Assembly (NCBI RefSeq): GCF_918698085.1
Contig: NZ_CAKKLP010000021.1
Coordinates: 1-47,232, forward strand
DNA length: 47,232 nt
Direction: 5' to 3'
DNA from: Chryseobacterium sp. Bi04
GTDB taxonomy: Bacteria; Bacteroidota; Bacteroidia; Flavobacteriales; Weeksellaceae
Shown piece by piece: positions 17,436 through 26,020 of this stretch; position 1 is the stretch's first letter, and each line of letters starts with the position of its first letter. The notes beneath the pieces were generated by a model. It was not told where the DNA came from. It searched no databases and saw only the letters and a program-made list of their open reading frames with translations. The translations under genes and the position numbers were made by a program.

Positions 17436-18773
17436 TTACTCCTGAACTTCAAAAAGCAAACGCTCTCCAAACTTTTCTTCTGCAATTTTTCCGTGATCAT
17501 ATACCAAATGTCCATTTACAAAAGTATGCGTTACCTTAGAATGGAAATTCATCCCTTCCAATGGGCTCCAGCCACATTTGTACAATAAATTATCTTTGGC
17601 AACCGTCCAGTTTTCGTCCAGGTCCACCAGCACCAGGTCTGCTTTATAGCCTTCTTTCACAAAGCCTCTCTTCTCAACTCTGAAAAGGATAGCGGGATTG
17701 TGGCACATTTTTTCAACAATCTGTTCAAGAGAAATTTTACCATTTCTGTAGTTCTCCAGCATCACTACTAATGAATGCTGTACCAAAGGGGCTCCTGAAG
17801 GGCATTTTGTATATACATTCTGTTTTTCTTCTGCAGTGTGTGGGGCGTGATCGGTAGCAATCACATCAATTCTGCCATCCAATAAAGCTTCCCAAAGGCC
17901 ATCTTTGTCTTTTTGTGTTTTTACAGCAGGATTCCATTTAATCAAGCCTCCTCTCGTTTCATAATCTTCATTGGTAAAGGTTAAATGATGAACACATACC
18001 TCAGCGGTAATTTTCTTTTCTTTCAATGGAATATCATTTCTGAAAAGACTCATTTCCTTAGCTGTTGAAAGATGGAATACATGAAGCCTCGCTCCCGTTT
18101 TCTGTGCCAGTTCAACGGCTTTTGAAGAAGACTTATAACAAGCTTCCTCACTTCTTATCAAGTGATGAAATTTTACAGGAATGTCCTCTCCATATTCATC
18201 CAAATACTTTTGTGTATTAGCTCTGATGGTAGCTTCATCTTCACAATGAACAGCAATAAGCATTTTTGTATTGCTGAAAATATTTTCCAGGGTTTCAGGA
18301 TTATCAACCAGCATATTTCCAGTGGATGAGCCTAAGAATAACTTAATTCCCGGAACATTTCGGGGATTGGTTTTTAAAACCTCTTCAAGATTATCATTAG
18401 TTCCTCCCATCATGAAACCATAGTTAGCATAAGCTTTCTGAGAGGCAATTTCATATTTATCGGCTAATAATTCCTGTGTAACAGCATTGGGAACGGTATT
18501 CGGCTGATCGATAAAACTCGTTACTCCACCGGCAATAGCTGCTCTTGATTCACTTTCTATATCTCCTTTATGAGTCAGCCCCGGGTCACGAAAATGAACC
18601 TGATCATCAATAACGCCCGGAAGAAGATGTTTTCCTGAACCGTCAATGACCTGATCTGCCTCGTCAGAAATATCAGTGCCTATTTTAGAGATTAGATCAT
18701 TTTCTATTAAGATATCGCTTTCAAAGACTTTGCCTTCGTTGACTATTTTTACGTTTTTGATAAGGGTTTTCAT
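17436..18773 (-). CDS. pyrC: Dihydroorotase
   Basis: 445-residue amidohydrolase catalysing carbamoyl-aspartate to dihydroorotate in pyrimidine synthesis, cytoplasmic. Recognised from the whole-length pattern: PGVIDDQVHFRDPGLTHKGD near 52-71, GIKLFLGSSTGNMLVDN, AVHCED, RLHVFHLSTAKE, EVCVHHL, ATDHAPHTAEEK and the GYKADLVLVD C-terminal strand. It resembles the Bacteroidota type I enzyme. The first histidine of the usual HxH metal pair is Gln58; the same DDQVHFR spelling occurs, from memory, in the Porphyromonas enzyme, so it is likely a lineage feature and not a lesion. Monocistronic by context, ending near the repeat and terminator at 17241-17352. Confidence 0.93.
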   Translation of the reverse strand: MKTLIKNVKIVNEGKVFESDILIENDLISKIGTDISDEADQVIDGSGKHLLPGVIDDQVHFRDPGLTHKGDIESESRAAIAGGVTSFIDQPNTVPNAVTQELLADKYEIASQKAYANYGFMMGGTNDNLEEVLKTNPRNVPGIKLFLGSSTGNMLVDNPETLENIFSNTKMLIAVHCEDEATIRANTQKYLDEYGEDIPVKFHHLIRSEEACYKSSSKAVELAQKTGARLHVFHLSTAKEMSLFRNDIPLKEKKITAEVCVHHLTFTNEDYETRGGLIKWNPAVKTQKDKDGLWEALLDGRIDVIATDHAPHTAEEKQNVYTKCPSGAPLVQHSLVVMLENYRNGKISLEQIVEKMCHNPAILFRVEKRGFVKEGYKADLVLVDLDENWTVAKDNLLYKCGWSPLEGMNFHSKVTHTFVNGHLVYDHGKIAEEKFGERLLFEVQE

Positions 18774-18848
18774 TTACTCTTTTAGAAATTAGATGTTAGA
18801 GATATTTAGAAATCAGATTATAACAAATCCATTCTATTTCATTGTAAG

Positions 18849-18856
18849 CAAAATTA
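18849..18856 (-). promoter_or_regulatory. Possible -7 box of pyrC (TAATTTTG)
   Basis: Exact TAnnTTTG match on the minus strand about 75 bp above the ATG, without a -33 TTG at the right distance. Weak. Confidence 0.3.
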
Positions 18857-18909
18857 AGGTTTATGAATGAATTTTTAATATCACTTCTAAAAAATCAATT
18901 TCTAATATT

Positions 18910-18917
18910 TACATTTG
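18910..18917 (+). promoter_or_regulatory. -7 box TACATTTG of the flippase gene
   Basis: Exact TAnnTTTG match 16 bp before the TTG start codon at 18934, giving an untranslated leader of only about 13 nt. No clear -33 TTG. Confidence 0.45.
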
Positions 18918-18933
18918 CATAAAATTTTTCGAA

Positions 18934-20388
18934 TTGTATAAGAAATTATTTGGGCAGACAGCTGTATATGGGCTTAGCTCCGTATTGGTTCGCATTTTCC
19001 CCTTTATCATTGCCCCAATTGTTACAAAAGCATTCGGGCCTGCTGCTTCATCACCATTTGTAGACTGGTATTCCATTGCAGGAGTAATTACAGTATTACT
19101 TACTCATGGTATGGAAACTTCCTTCTTCCGGTTTGCACAGGAAGATAATATCGACAAGAAAACATTGATTTCTACCTGTTCGGTGAGTATCATTAGTATG
19201 GGGCTCATCTATCTTATTCTAGGATATGTCTTCAGATACCAGCTAGCAGAAGCCTTTGAAACCCCCGATCAGGTCAACTATCTTATTATATTCCTTTTCA
19301 TCCTCTCATTAGATGCATTTTCTACTATTCCCTCAGCTATATTGAGGCTTCAAGGGAAACCTTTTAAATATATGCTGTCTAAGGTAGCGGGTTCTTCAGT
19401 ATACTTCCTATTGGTATTATTCTTTATCAGATGGCTTCCTAATCATCCTGAAGGAATACTAGGTCTAAAATACAATCCTGAATTTGGCGTTGGTTATGTT
19501 TTTATAGCAAACCTCATTCAAAGTATTATTACCCTTTTAATCGTAGGAAAAGAATTTTTCAGTTTCAGCATCTCAAAATTCGATTTCAATTTATGGAAAA
19601 GAATTATGAATTATTCATGGCCGGTTATGATTGCAGGGCTTGCGGGTATTGTTAATCAGACTTTGGACAGACAATTTTTAAAATATCTGCTTCCTGAAGA
19701 AGAAGCCCGTCATCAAATAGGTGTTTATGGAGCTGTATATAAAATAGCAACCTTCATTACTGTCTTTAGGCAGGCTTACCAATTGGGTATTGAACCTTAT
19801 TTCTTTTCAAGTTTTAAGAATAAAGATTCCCATAAGACCTATGCTGTATTGATGGATGTTTTTGTCATTTGCAGCTGTATTATTTATATGGGGCTCATGG
19901 TTAACCTTCAATGGATATCAGAAAAATATTTAAGAAACCCTCTCTATTATGAAGGAATTGAAATTATTCCTTTTGTAATGTTGGGAGCTCTGTTTTTAGG
20001 AATTTACCTTAACCTGTCGATATGGTATAAACTATCAGACCAGACACGGGTAGGATTGTATATTTCAGTAATGGGTGCCGTTATTACCATTCTTATCAAT
20101 TTCTTATTCATTCCTCAGTATGGATATTGGGCCAGCGCAATGGCTGCTCTGATAACCTTTATGTCAATGATGATTATTTCCTATATATGGGGGCAAAAAC
20201 AATACCCAATCCATTATAATACAGGAAAAATATTAATGTATCTTATTTTTACTATTACATTTTCATTAGTTTCTTTTTATTATTTCAGAACCAATTATCT
20301 GGTAGGAAACTTATTTTTAATCCTGTTTCTTTGTCTGGTAGCTTTCAAAGAAAAAGCTATTTTATTAAAAATTATAAAAAGATCTTAG
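18934..20388 (+). CDS. Polysaccharide flippase (Wzx/MATE-like lipopolysaccharide biosynthesis protein)
   Basis: 484-residue integral membrane protein with about 14 hydrophobic segments, of the polysaccharide-export flippase superfamily. Such proteins move undecaprenyl-linked sugar units across the inner membrane for O-antigen or capsule assembly. The N-terminus YKKLFGQTAVYGLSSVLVR and the charged periplasmic/cytoplasmic loops fit the flavobacterial family. The start codon is TTG at 18934: the frame has no ATG between the upstream stop at 18868 and the conserved N-terminus, and a -7 box lies just upstream. A nucleotidyltransferase follows 146 bp later in the same direction, consistent with surface polysaccharide synthesis, but no glycosyltransferases are adjacent. 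Confidence 0.85.
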   Translation: MYKKLFGQTAVYGLSSVLVRIFPFIIAPIVTKAFGPAASSPFVDWYSIAGVITVLLTHGMETSFFRFAQEDNIDKKTLISTCSVSIISMGLIYLILGYVFRYQLAEAFETPDQVNYLIIFLFILSLDAFSTIPSAILRLQGKPFKYMLSKVAGSSVYFLLVLFFIRWLPNHPEGILGLKYNPEFGVGYVFIANLIQSIITLLIVGKEFFSFSISKFDFNLWKRIMNYSWPVMIAGLAGIVNQTLDRQFLKYLLPEEEARHQIGVYGAVYKIATFITVFRQAYQLGIEPYFFSSFKNKDSHKTYAVLMDVFVICSCIIYMGLMVNLQWISEKYLRNPLYYEGIEIIPFVMLGALFLGIYLNLSIWYKLSDQTRVGLYISVMGAVITILINFLFIPQYGYWASAMAALITFMSMMIISYIWGQKQYPIHYNTGKILMYLIFTITFSLVSFYYFRTNYLVGNLFLILFLCLVAFKEKAILLKIIKRS

Positions 20389-20534
20389 AATTTGGTCTCT
20401 AATTTGATGCTTAGCAAGCTTATCATATACAATTAAACAGACTGCTAAAGATGATAGTTATTACGTTTTAATAAGCGTTTTAATAGTATCTTTAACAAAA
20501 GGAATAAACTTAAACAAACTTACTTATATAATTT

Positions 20535-21551
20535 ATGAAAATTATTGTTCCAATGGCTGGGCGTGGTTCCAGATTACGTCCACATACACTGACTGTTCCA
20601 AAACCTCTTATTCCTATTGCAGGAAAACCTATTGTACAGAGATTGGTAGAAGATATTGCTAAGGTAGCAGGAGAAGATATTGAAGAAGTAGCTTTTATCA
20701 TCGGAGATTTTGGTCCTGAGATCGAAAAGTCTCTTATTCAGATTGCTGAAAAGCTGGGAGCAAAAGGAAGTATATACTACCAGAATGACCCTCTGGGAAC
20801 AGCCCATGCTATTAAATGTGCTGAACAGTCTATGCAGGGAGATGTCGTGATTGCATTTGCAGATACACTTTTCCGCGCAGATTTCCAGCTAGATAAAAAT
20901 TCAGACGGTGTAATCTGGGTGAAAAGCGTAGAAGATCCAGCTGCATTTGGCGTTGTAAAGCTAGACAACTATGGATTTATCACTGATTTTGTTGAAAAGC
21001 CACAAACTTTTGTTTCAGATCTTGCCATTATTGGTATCTATTACTTCAACAGTGCTGAAAAGCTAATGAATGAGATCAATTATATCATGGATAATGATAT
21101 TAAAAATGGTGGAGAATATCAGCTGACTACAGCTCTGGAAAACCTTAGAGCAAAAGGTGCCAAGTTTACTTTAGGAAAGGTAAACGACTGGATGGACTGT
21201 GGAAATAAGAATGCTACGGTAGAAACCAACAGTAAAATTCTAGCGTATGAAACGGAGGAAATGTCACACCACCCGGCTTCCGCAACTATTGAAAACTCAT
21301 TGATTATTCCGCCTTGCTTTATTGGAGAGAATGTGAAAATTTCTAATTCTAAAATAGGACCTGGTGTTTCATTAGGAAACAATACTGTAATTGTAAACTC
21401 AAATATTGAACACTCTCTTATTCAGGAGAACACTAAAATCAACCATGGGAATCTTTCGAATTCCATGATTGGTAATTCTGCACAGTATTTCGGTGTAGCA
21501 AGAGAAATTTCTTTGGGAGATTATTCTGTTTTAGATTTTCTATCCAAATAA
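20535..21551 (+). CDS. Sugar-phosphate nucleotidyltransferase with C-terminal left-handed beta-helix
   Basis: 338-residue enzyme that activates a sugar 1-phosphate with an NTP. The N-terminal Rossmann domain opens MKIIVPMAGRGSRLRPHT and continues VPKPLIPIAGKPI, the nucleotide-binding signature of the RmlA/ManC group; FADTLF near residue 111 fits the catalytic metal-binding Asp. From about 250 the sequence becomes imperfect hexapeptides (ENSLIIPPCFIGENVKIS and on) of a left-handed beta-helix, as in bifunctional acyltransferase-fused or oligomerising members. Sugar and base specificity (glucose/dTTP, mannose/GTP or GlcNAc) cannot be fixed. Likely supplies precursors for the polysaccharide handled by the preceding flippase. 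Confidence 0.85.
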   Translation: MKIIVPMAGRGSRLRPHTLTVPKPLIPIAGKPIVQRLVEDIAKVAGEDIEEVAFIIGDFGPEIEKSLIQIAEKLGAKGSIYYQNDPLGTAHAIKCAEQSMQGDVVIAFADTLFRADFQLDKNSDGVIWVKSVEDPAAFGVVKLDNYGFITDFVEKPQTFVSDLAIIGIYYFNSAEKLMNEINYIMDNDIKNGGEYQLTTALENLRAKGAKFTLGKVNDWMDCGNKNATVETNSKILAYETEEMSHHPASATIENSLIIPPCFIGENVKISNSKIGPGVSLGNNTVIVNSNIEHSLIQENTKINHGNLSNSMIGNSAQYFGVAREISLGDYSVLDFLSK

Positions 21552-21590
21552 ATAAGATCAGAAATTATTTACCCTAAAATATAATATCAT

Positions 21591-21620
21591 CAAACCACAC
21601 AAAACATCTTGTGTGGTTTG
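21591..21620 (+). terminator. Perfect 12-bp hairpin after the nucleotidyltransferase gene
   Basis: CAAACCACACAA/TTGTGTGGTTTG (21591-21602, 21609-21620), loop of six bases. No T-run follows (next bases GCGTTAAT), so it may be a factor-dependent or weak terminator or an mRNA-stabilising hairpin. Confidence 0.5.
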
Positions 21621-21663
21621 GCGTTAATATTGCAACGTATTTTTTAATTGAAAAGATAAATAC

Positions 21664-22509
21664 ATGAAAAATTGGATCCCACTCCTTTTATTACTTCTTG
21701 CCTTATCATCCTGTAAAACAAGAAATGCCATTAAAGATAATAATGGCAATCCACGGGACAGCATTACCGCTGCAGAAAATAATAAAAATCCAAAAGATGT
21801 AAATGAACCGGTGAGAGATAAACTCACTTTCTTTGAGCATGTATTAATCCCGCCAAAATTTGAGCAGATTAAGATTGACAGTAAAGTACGTGTAGAAACC
21901 GGAAGTTTTATTCCTACCCTGGATGCAACTGTCTATATTGAAAATGATAAAAAAGTATGGATGAACTTAAGAGCTGTATTCCTGAATGTGGCAAGAGGAA
22001 TTGCCACTCCTGAAGGCATAAAAGGTCAGGACAAAGTAAACAAGGTCTATATTGATTCTGATTTTGACTATCTCAATAATCTGCTGAACGTTAATTTCAT
22101 CGACTATAAGTCTCTGGAGAAAATATTGATGGGCAGAACTTTTGTAAAGATCAGTGATTCACAATTTACCCTCACTCAAAATGCGCAGGGATATAAAATG
22201 ACCTCAAAGGTCAATCAAAAAATTGTTACTGACGAAAAAAACAGGGAGTATAAAATCGTCCTGCAATATGACACGAATTATGACTTACTCAGTGTAAACC
22301 TTAAAGATGTTTTATCTCCGGATGAGCTTGAAATTTCTTACAGTGACTGGAATGAATATGAAGGAATACGTCTTCCAAAAAATGTTAAAATAATTATAAA
22401 AGGCTCAAAATCTAGTCAGATTTTAATGGAAAATACGAAATTTGACTTTTCGAGGATGGAAACAGCTTATTCTGTACCCTCCAGTTATAAGAAAATTGAG
22501 ATTAAATGA
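21664..22509 (+). CDS. DUF4292 lipoprotein
   Basis: 281-residue lipoprotein. The signal peptide ends LSSC, with Cys17 lipidated and Lys18 next. The mature part matches my recollection of DUF4292: short linker, then a mixed beta-rich domain with VYIENDKKVWMNLR, a conserved IDSDFDYLNNLL block and a C-terminal region with DELEISYSDW. DUF4292 folds like LolA/LolB-type lipoprotein carriers in my understanding, but its task is unknown. The stop overlaps the start of the EnvC-like gene (ATGA), so the two are translationally coupled, suggesting an envelope-related role. Confidence 0.8.
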   Translation: MKNWIPLLLLLLALSSCKTRNAIKDNNGNPRDSITAAENNKNPKDVNEPVRDKLTFFEHVLIPPKFEQIKIDSKVRVETGSFIPTLDATVYIENDKKVWMNLRAVFLNVARGIATPEGIKGQDKVNKVYIDSDFDYLNNLLNVNFIDYKSLEKILMGRTFVKISDSQFTLTQNAQGYKMTSKVNQKIVTDEKNREYKIVLQYDTNYDLLSVNLKDVLSPDELEISYSDWNEYEGIRLPKNVKIIIKGSKSSQILMENTKFDFSRMETAYSVPSSYKKIEIK

Positions 22510-24068
22510 TTAAAAAATTTAGCTTTTTAATAGGTATTTTGGTGTTCGGACTGCACCTGGGACAGCAGAATAAAGAACAGCTGCAAAAACAAAATGCCGA
22601 ACTTAAAAAACAAATTGCACAAATAAATTCAGATTTAGCGAAAACCCGAAGCGAATCTAAGCTTTCTTTAGCCTACCTCACCAACGTTAATCAAAAGTTA
22701 GTTTTAAGAGAAAAGGTTTACAATAATACCCAGAAAGAGAAAAGATTTATTGAGGATGATATCTACCTGCGTCAGCTGGAGATCAATCGTCAGAATAAGG
22801 AATTGGCAGTTTTAAGAAAAAACTATGCTGAAGTTCTTGTAAATGCTTATAAAAACAAAGGGGTACAAAATAAGGTAACCTTTATTCTTTCTTCCAAGAA
22901 TTTGGGAGAAGCTATACGTAGAGTACAGTATCTGAAACAATATTCCGATTACCAGGATAAGAAAGCTAATGAGATTACTGATGCAGCCAATCTGATCAAA
23001 AAAACAATTGCACAAAGGCAAAACTCTGTAAAAGCAAAAGAAAATCTGTTGATTAACCAGCAGAAAGATCTTGCTACAATTAATGCAGAAAGAGCACAAA
23101 AAGAACAGCTCGTTACTGAATTCAAAAAGAACGAGTCGAAACTTACGGTTGAACTTAAACAAAAACAAGTTCAGTCTAAAGCTCTGGAAGGACAGATCAG
23201 AGCAATTATTGCTGAAGAAATAAGAATAGCAAAAGCAGAGGAAGAAGCAAGAAGAAAAGCTGAAGCTGAAAAAATCCGTTTAGCCAAACTTGCTGCAGAA
23301 AGAGAGAAGGCGAGAATTGAAGCCGAAGCTAAAGCCAGAGCTGAAGCCCTGGAAAGAGAAAGAAGATTGGCAGAGGCAGAAGCAAAAAGAGCTGCTGAGC
23401 TAGCGGCTAGAAGAGCTGAAGAAGAAAGAAAACGTAATGAAGAGGCAGCGAAAGTAGAAGCCAGTGCAAGAGATGAAGCCAAAAGATTAGCCGCTAAAAA
23501 AGCATCGGATGAAGCAGCTGCCAGATCAAGAGAAGCTGCCAATAAGCTAATAGCAGCAAAAGCAGCAGAAGCTGCTCTTACCAAGAAAAAAGAAGAAGAT
23601 AAAAAAGCAGCAGAAACAAAGGCAATGACAAGTTATGGGGTAACTACTTCTTCGGGAAGCAGTTTTGCCGATAACAGAGGAAGACTGGGCTATCCTGCAG
23701 ACAGAGCCGGGCAAATCACCCACCGTTTTGGAAGACAGCCACACCCTGTTTTCAAAAATATTACCGAAGAAAATAACGGAATAAAAATTTCTGTTCCTTC
23801 AGGTACACGCGCTAAATCTGTGTACCCAGGGTCAGTATCTTCAGTATTGGCAAACAATGATGGAACCAAAACTGTTATTGTAAAACACGGAAGCTATTTT
23901 ACTATTTATTCCAACTTAGGAAATGTAAGCGTTTCCAAAGGGCAGCAGGTTTCTTCAGGCACTCCTGTAGGAACAGTAGCTCAGGATTTCGACGGTTCCT
24001 ATACCCTTGATTTCCAAGTATGGAACGGAAGTACACCCGTTGATCCATTAGGTTGGATTTCATATTAA
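22506..24068 (+). CDS. EnvC-like murein hydrolase activator with degenerate LytM (M23) domain
   Basis: 520 residues: signal peptide (cleavage near LGQQN), coiled-coil from about 20 to 240, an Ala/Glu/Lys/Arg-rich helix from about 240 to 375, and a LytM/M23 domain at about 395-518. The domain lacks the zinc ligands: the HxGxD motif reads NNGIK (423-427) and the HxH motif reads DFQ after Leu501. Such degenerate LytM domains do not cut peptidoglycan but activate N-acetylmuramoyl-L-alanine amidases at division, as in E. coli EnvC. Translationally coupled to the DUF4292 lipoprotein. A promoter for tatA is embedded at its 3' end and just downstream. Confidence 0.88.
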   Translation: MIKKFSFLIGILVFGLHLGQQNKEQLQKQNAELKKQIAQINSDLAKTRSESKLSLAYLTNVNQKLVLREKVYNNTQKEKRFIEDDIYLRQLEINRQNKELAVLRKNYAEVLVNAYKNKGVQNKVTFILSSKNLGEAIRRVQYLKQYSDYQDKKANEITDAANLIKKTIAQRQNSVKAKENLLINQQKDLATINAERAQKEQLVTEFKKNESKLTVELKQKQVQSKALEGQIRAIIAEEIRIAKAEEEARRKAEAEKIRLAKLAAEREKARIEAEAKARAEALERERRLAEAEAKRAAELAARRAEEERKRNEEAAKVEASARDEAKRLAAKKASDEAAARSREAANKLIAAKAAEAALTKKKEEDKKAAETKAMTSYGVTTSSGSSFADNRGRLGYPADRAGQITHRFGRQPHPVFKNITEENNGIKISVPSGTRAKSVYPGSVSSVLANNDGTKTVIVKHGSYFTIYSNLGNVSVSKGQQVSSGTPVGTVAQDFDGSYTLDFQVWNGSTPVDPLGWISY

Positions 24069-24084
24069 AAAAAGCTTAACTTTG
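24053..24084 (+). promoter_or_regulatory. Promoter of tatA (TTG-N21-TAACTTTG)
   Basis: TTG at 24053-24055, 21-bp spacer, TAACTTTG at 24077-24084, start site about 12 nt before the tatA ATG. The -33 element lies inside the end of the EnvC-like gene, so tatA can be expressed independently of the upstream genes. Confidence 0.6.
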
Positions 24085-24099
24085 TAAAAATTTTAAGAG

Positions 24100-24312
24100 A
24101 TGAATACAATAACAATACTAGCCTTATCTTGGCAACATATCCTTATCGTAGCAATACTTTTGGTATTACTATTTGGAGGAAAGAAAATTCCGGAATTAAT
24201 GAGAGGAGTAGGTTCAGGAATCAAAGAATTTAAAGATGCGGTAAAAGAAGAAGATAAACCAGGTTCTGAAAATAAAACTTCTTCTACAAACAATAATTCT
24301 TCCAGTAACTAA
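24100..24312 (+). CDS. tatA: Sec-independent translocase subunit TatA/E
   Basis: 70-residue TatA-family protein. A short periplasmic N-terminus and a single transmembrane helix (about 10-25, ending LLFGGKKIPEL) are followed by the amphipathic helix MRGVGSGIKEFKDAVKE and a polar Ser/Asn-rich tail. The FGG-KK-PEL hinge is diagnostic. TatA forms the pore-like assembly for folded proteins with twin-arginine signals, together with TatC, which is not in this window. Small size and the Gly-Ser-Gly-x-Lys-Glu helix fit TatA rather than TatB. Confidence 0.93.
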   Translation: MNTITILALSWQHILIVAILLVLLFGGKKIPELMRGVGSGIKEFKDAVKEEDKPGSENKTSSTNNNSSSN

Positions 24313-24327
24313 TATTCCTTACGATTA

Positions 24328-24942
24328 ATGAATTTCACTGAGACTGCATGGAAAGTCTTCAATCAATGTATTGAAGACTATCACGTGTCTGATAACGTTA
24401 ACTCTCTAATTAATAACCCGTTCGAAATAGATAGTTTGGAACGGATTTTGTATGCAAAGAACTGGATTGATACCGTTCAATGGCATTTGGAAGATATAAT
24501 TAGAGATGAAAATATCGATCCGGCTGAAGCTCTTCAATTGAAGAGAACAATAGACGCCTCCAATCAGAAAAGAACTGATCTGGTAGAATATATTGACAGT
24601 TGGTTCCTTAGAAAATTTGAAAATATAACTCCTAAACCTGAAGCAAAAATAAATACCGAAACTCCCGCTTGGGCAGTAGACAGATTATCAATTCTTGCAC
24701 TAAAGGTTTATCATATGTCACTGGAAGCGAATAGAGAATCTGCTTCTGACGAGCATCGAAAAAATTGCCAGGCCAAACTGGATATATTGCTTACTCAGAA
24801 AGAAGATCTATCAACTTCCATAGATCAGTTGCTTGCTGACATTGAAAACGGTAATATTAAGATGAAAGTTTACAAACAAATGAAAATGTATAACGATGAA
24901 AGTCTTAATCCAATCCTTTATCAAAAAGGGCAACAGAAATGA
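24328..24942 (+). CDS. DUF4254 domain protein
   Basis: 204-residue soluble, mainly helical protein with no signal peptide or membrane segment. Recognised as DUF4254 from the N-terminal NPFEIDSLERILYAKNWIDTVQWHLEDIIRD block and the central LSILALKVYHM helix. Function unknown; in other Bacteroidota it often lies beside glycosyltransferase or lipopolysaccharide genes, but here it sits 15 bp after tatA and overlaps the next lipoprotein gene by 4 bp (ATGA), so it is part of the tatA transcription unit. Confidence 0.8.
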   Translation: MNFTETAWKVFNQCIEDYHVSDNVNSLINNPFEIDSLERILYAKNWIDTVQWHLEDIIRDENIDPAEALQLKRTIDASNQKRTDLVEYIDSWFLRKFENITPKPEAKINTETPAWAVDRLSILALKVYHMSLEANRESASDEHRKNCQAKLDILLTQKEDLSTSIDQLLADIENGNIKMKVYKQMKMYNDESLNPILYQKGQQK

Positions 24943-25400
24943 AAAAACGATTTTTTTTTGGAGTACTCATTATAATAATAACTTCTTCCTGCGCAACGGA
25001 AAAACTTAATCTTTCCCCGCTGTCGAATAATTTTTATAGTGAAACAAAAGGTTCTGATTCGGACAGAGGCTCAAAAAAGAGTTTCAACATCAATATCAAG
25101 GAAAATATAAACGCTTCTGAAATTTCAAATATAATTTCAACCTTTCCTAAATTTAAAAGCAATGGGTTGAATGATGAAATAACAAGCTTGAAATACAGCC
25201 TTCAAAATTATTTATATGCTATTGATGCCAACAACTCTGCAGGAAAGAGCAGAGCCCTTAAAAGCTTCGAAAAATCATATAAGAAAATACAAAAGCAAAG
25301 ACAAAATCTTGATAGAGATGATGATGAGGTTCTCAACAGATACCTGGTTCGTTTAAAAACCAATATTTCTGTGATTGAAGATGCTTTACCAGGAAGTTAA
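24939..25400 (+). CDS. Small hypothetical lipoprotein
   Basis: 153 residues. The signal peptide ends ITSSC with Cys18 as lipidation site. The mature part is polar: a Ser/Asn-rich stretch to about residue 50, then two or three predicted helices rich in Lys and Gln (SYKKIQKQRQNLDRDDDEV). I recognise no family. Overlap with the DUF4254 gene (ATGA) and only 15 bp to ribA place it in a tatA-DUF4254-lipoprotein-ribA operon. Probably a periplasm-facing inner- or outer-membrane lipoprotein. Confidence 0.75.
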   Translation: MKKRFFFGVLIIIITSSCATEKLNLSPLSNNFYSETKGSDSDRGSKKSFNINIKENINASEISNIISTFPKFKSNGLNDEITSLKYSLQNYLYAIDANNSAGKSRALKSFEKSYKKIQKQRQNLDRDDDEVLNRYLVRLKTNISVIEDALPGS

Positions 25401-25415
25401 AACAATTAACTATTA

Positions 25416-26012
25416 ATGATTAAAACTCAGGCGGAGGCCAATGTTCCTACAGAACACGGCAATTTCCGAATGATAGCTTTCTCTGAAAATGAAAACGACT
25501 GGATGCCTCACATGGCTATTATCGCAGAAAACACAGATTTTTCAAAACCTGTTAATGTGCGTTTCCATTCAGAATGTATTACAGGAGAAGTTTTCCATTC
25601 AAAAAAATGTGAATGCGGCCAACAATTAGATGCTGCTATGAAATATACCCATGAAAATGGAGGAATTATCGTCTATCTTCGTCAGGAAGGCAGAAATATT
25701 GGAATAATCAATAAGCTGAAGGCTTACTCACTACAGGAAAAAGGTCTTGACACCGTTCAGGCCAACCTTGAACTAGGACTTCCTGCTGATGACAGAAACT
25801 TCGGAGTAGCTATTGAAATCCTTAATTTATTGGGCGTAAAAGATATCAACCTGCTTACTAATAACCCTGAAAAGGTAAAATATGTAGTAGACAGTAATAT
25901 TCATCTTAATTCGCGGATTCCTTTACAAATTCCGGCTAACGAAATAAGTAAAGGTTATCTACAGACTAAAAAAGATTTCTTTGGACATCTTCTGGATGAC
26001 AATGATAATTAA
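25416..26012 (+). CDS. ribA: GTP cyclohydrolase II
   Basis: 198-residue cytosolic enzyme that opens GTP to the first riboflavin-pathway intermediate. Diagnostic motifs are HSECITGEVFHSKKCECG, which holds the three zinc cysteines, then YLRQEGRNIGI with the catalytic Arg, and LDTVQANLELGL. This is the stand-alone RibA form without a fused RibB (DHBP synthase) domain. Other rib genes are not in the window, and no FMN riboswitch is seen upstream; it appears to be read from the tatA operon. A terminator follows at 26021. Confidence 0.94.
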   Translation: MIKTQAEANVPTEHGNFRMIAFSENENDWMPHMAIIAENTDFSKPVNVRFHSECITGEVFHSKKCECGQQLDAAMKYTHENGGIIVYLRQEGRNIGIINKLKAYSLQEKGLDTVQANLELGLPADDRNFGVAIEILNLLGVKDINLLTNNPEKVKYVVDSNIHLNSRIPLQIPANEISKGYLQTKKDFFGHLLDDNDN

Positions 26013-26020
26013 TACATGAC

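Noticed and set aside
17297..17539. Plus-strand 80-residue frame over the palindromic repeat
   Set aside because: Runs through both palindromes and into antisense of the dihydroorotase C-terminus; low-complexity product.
23171..23584. Minus-strand Ala/Ser-rich 137-residue frame
   Set aside because: Antisense of the Ala/Glu/Lys helix of the EnvC-like protein; no start context or homology, and entirely within a supported gene.
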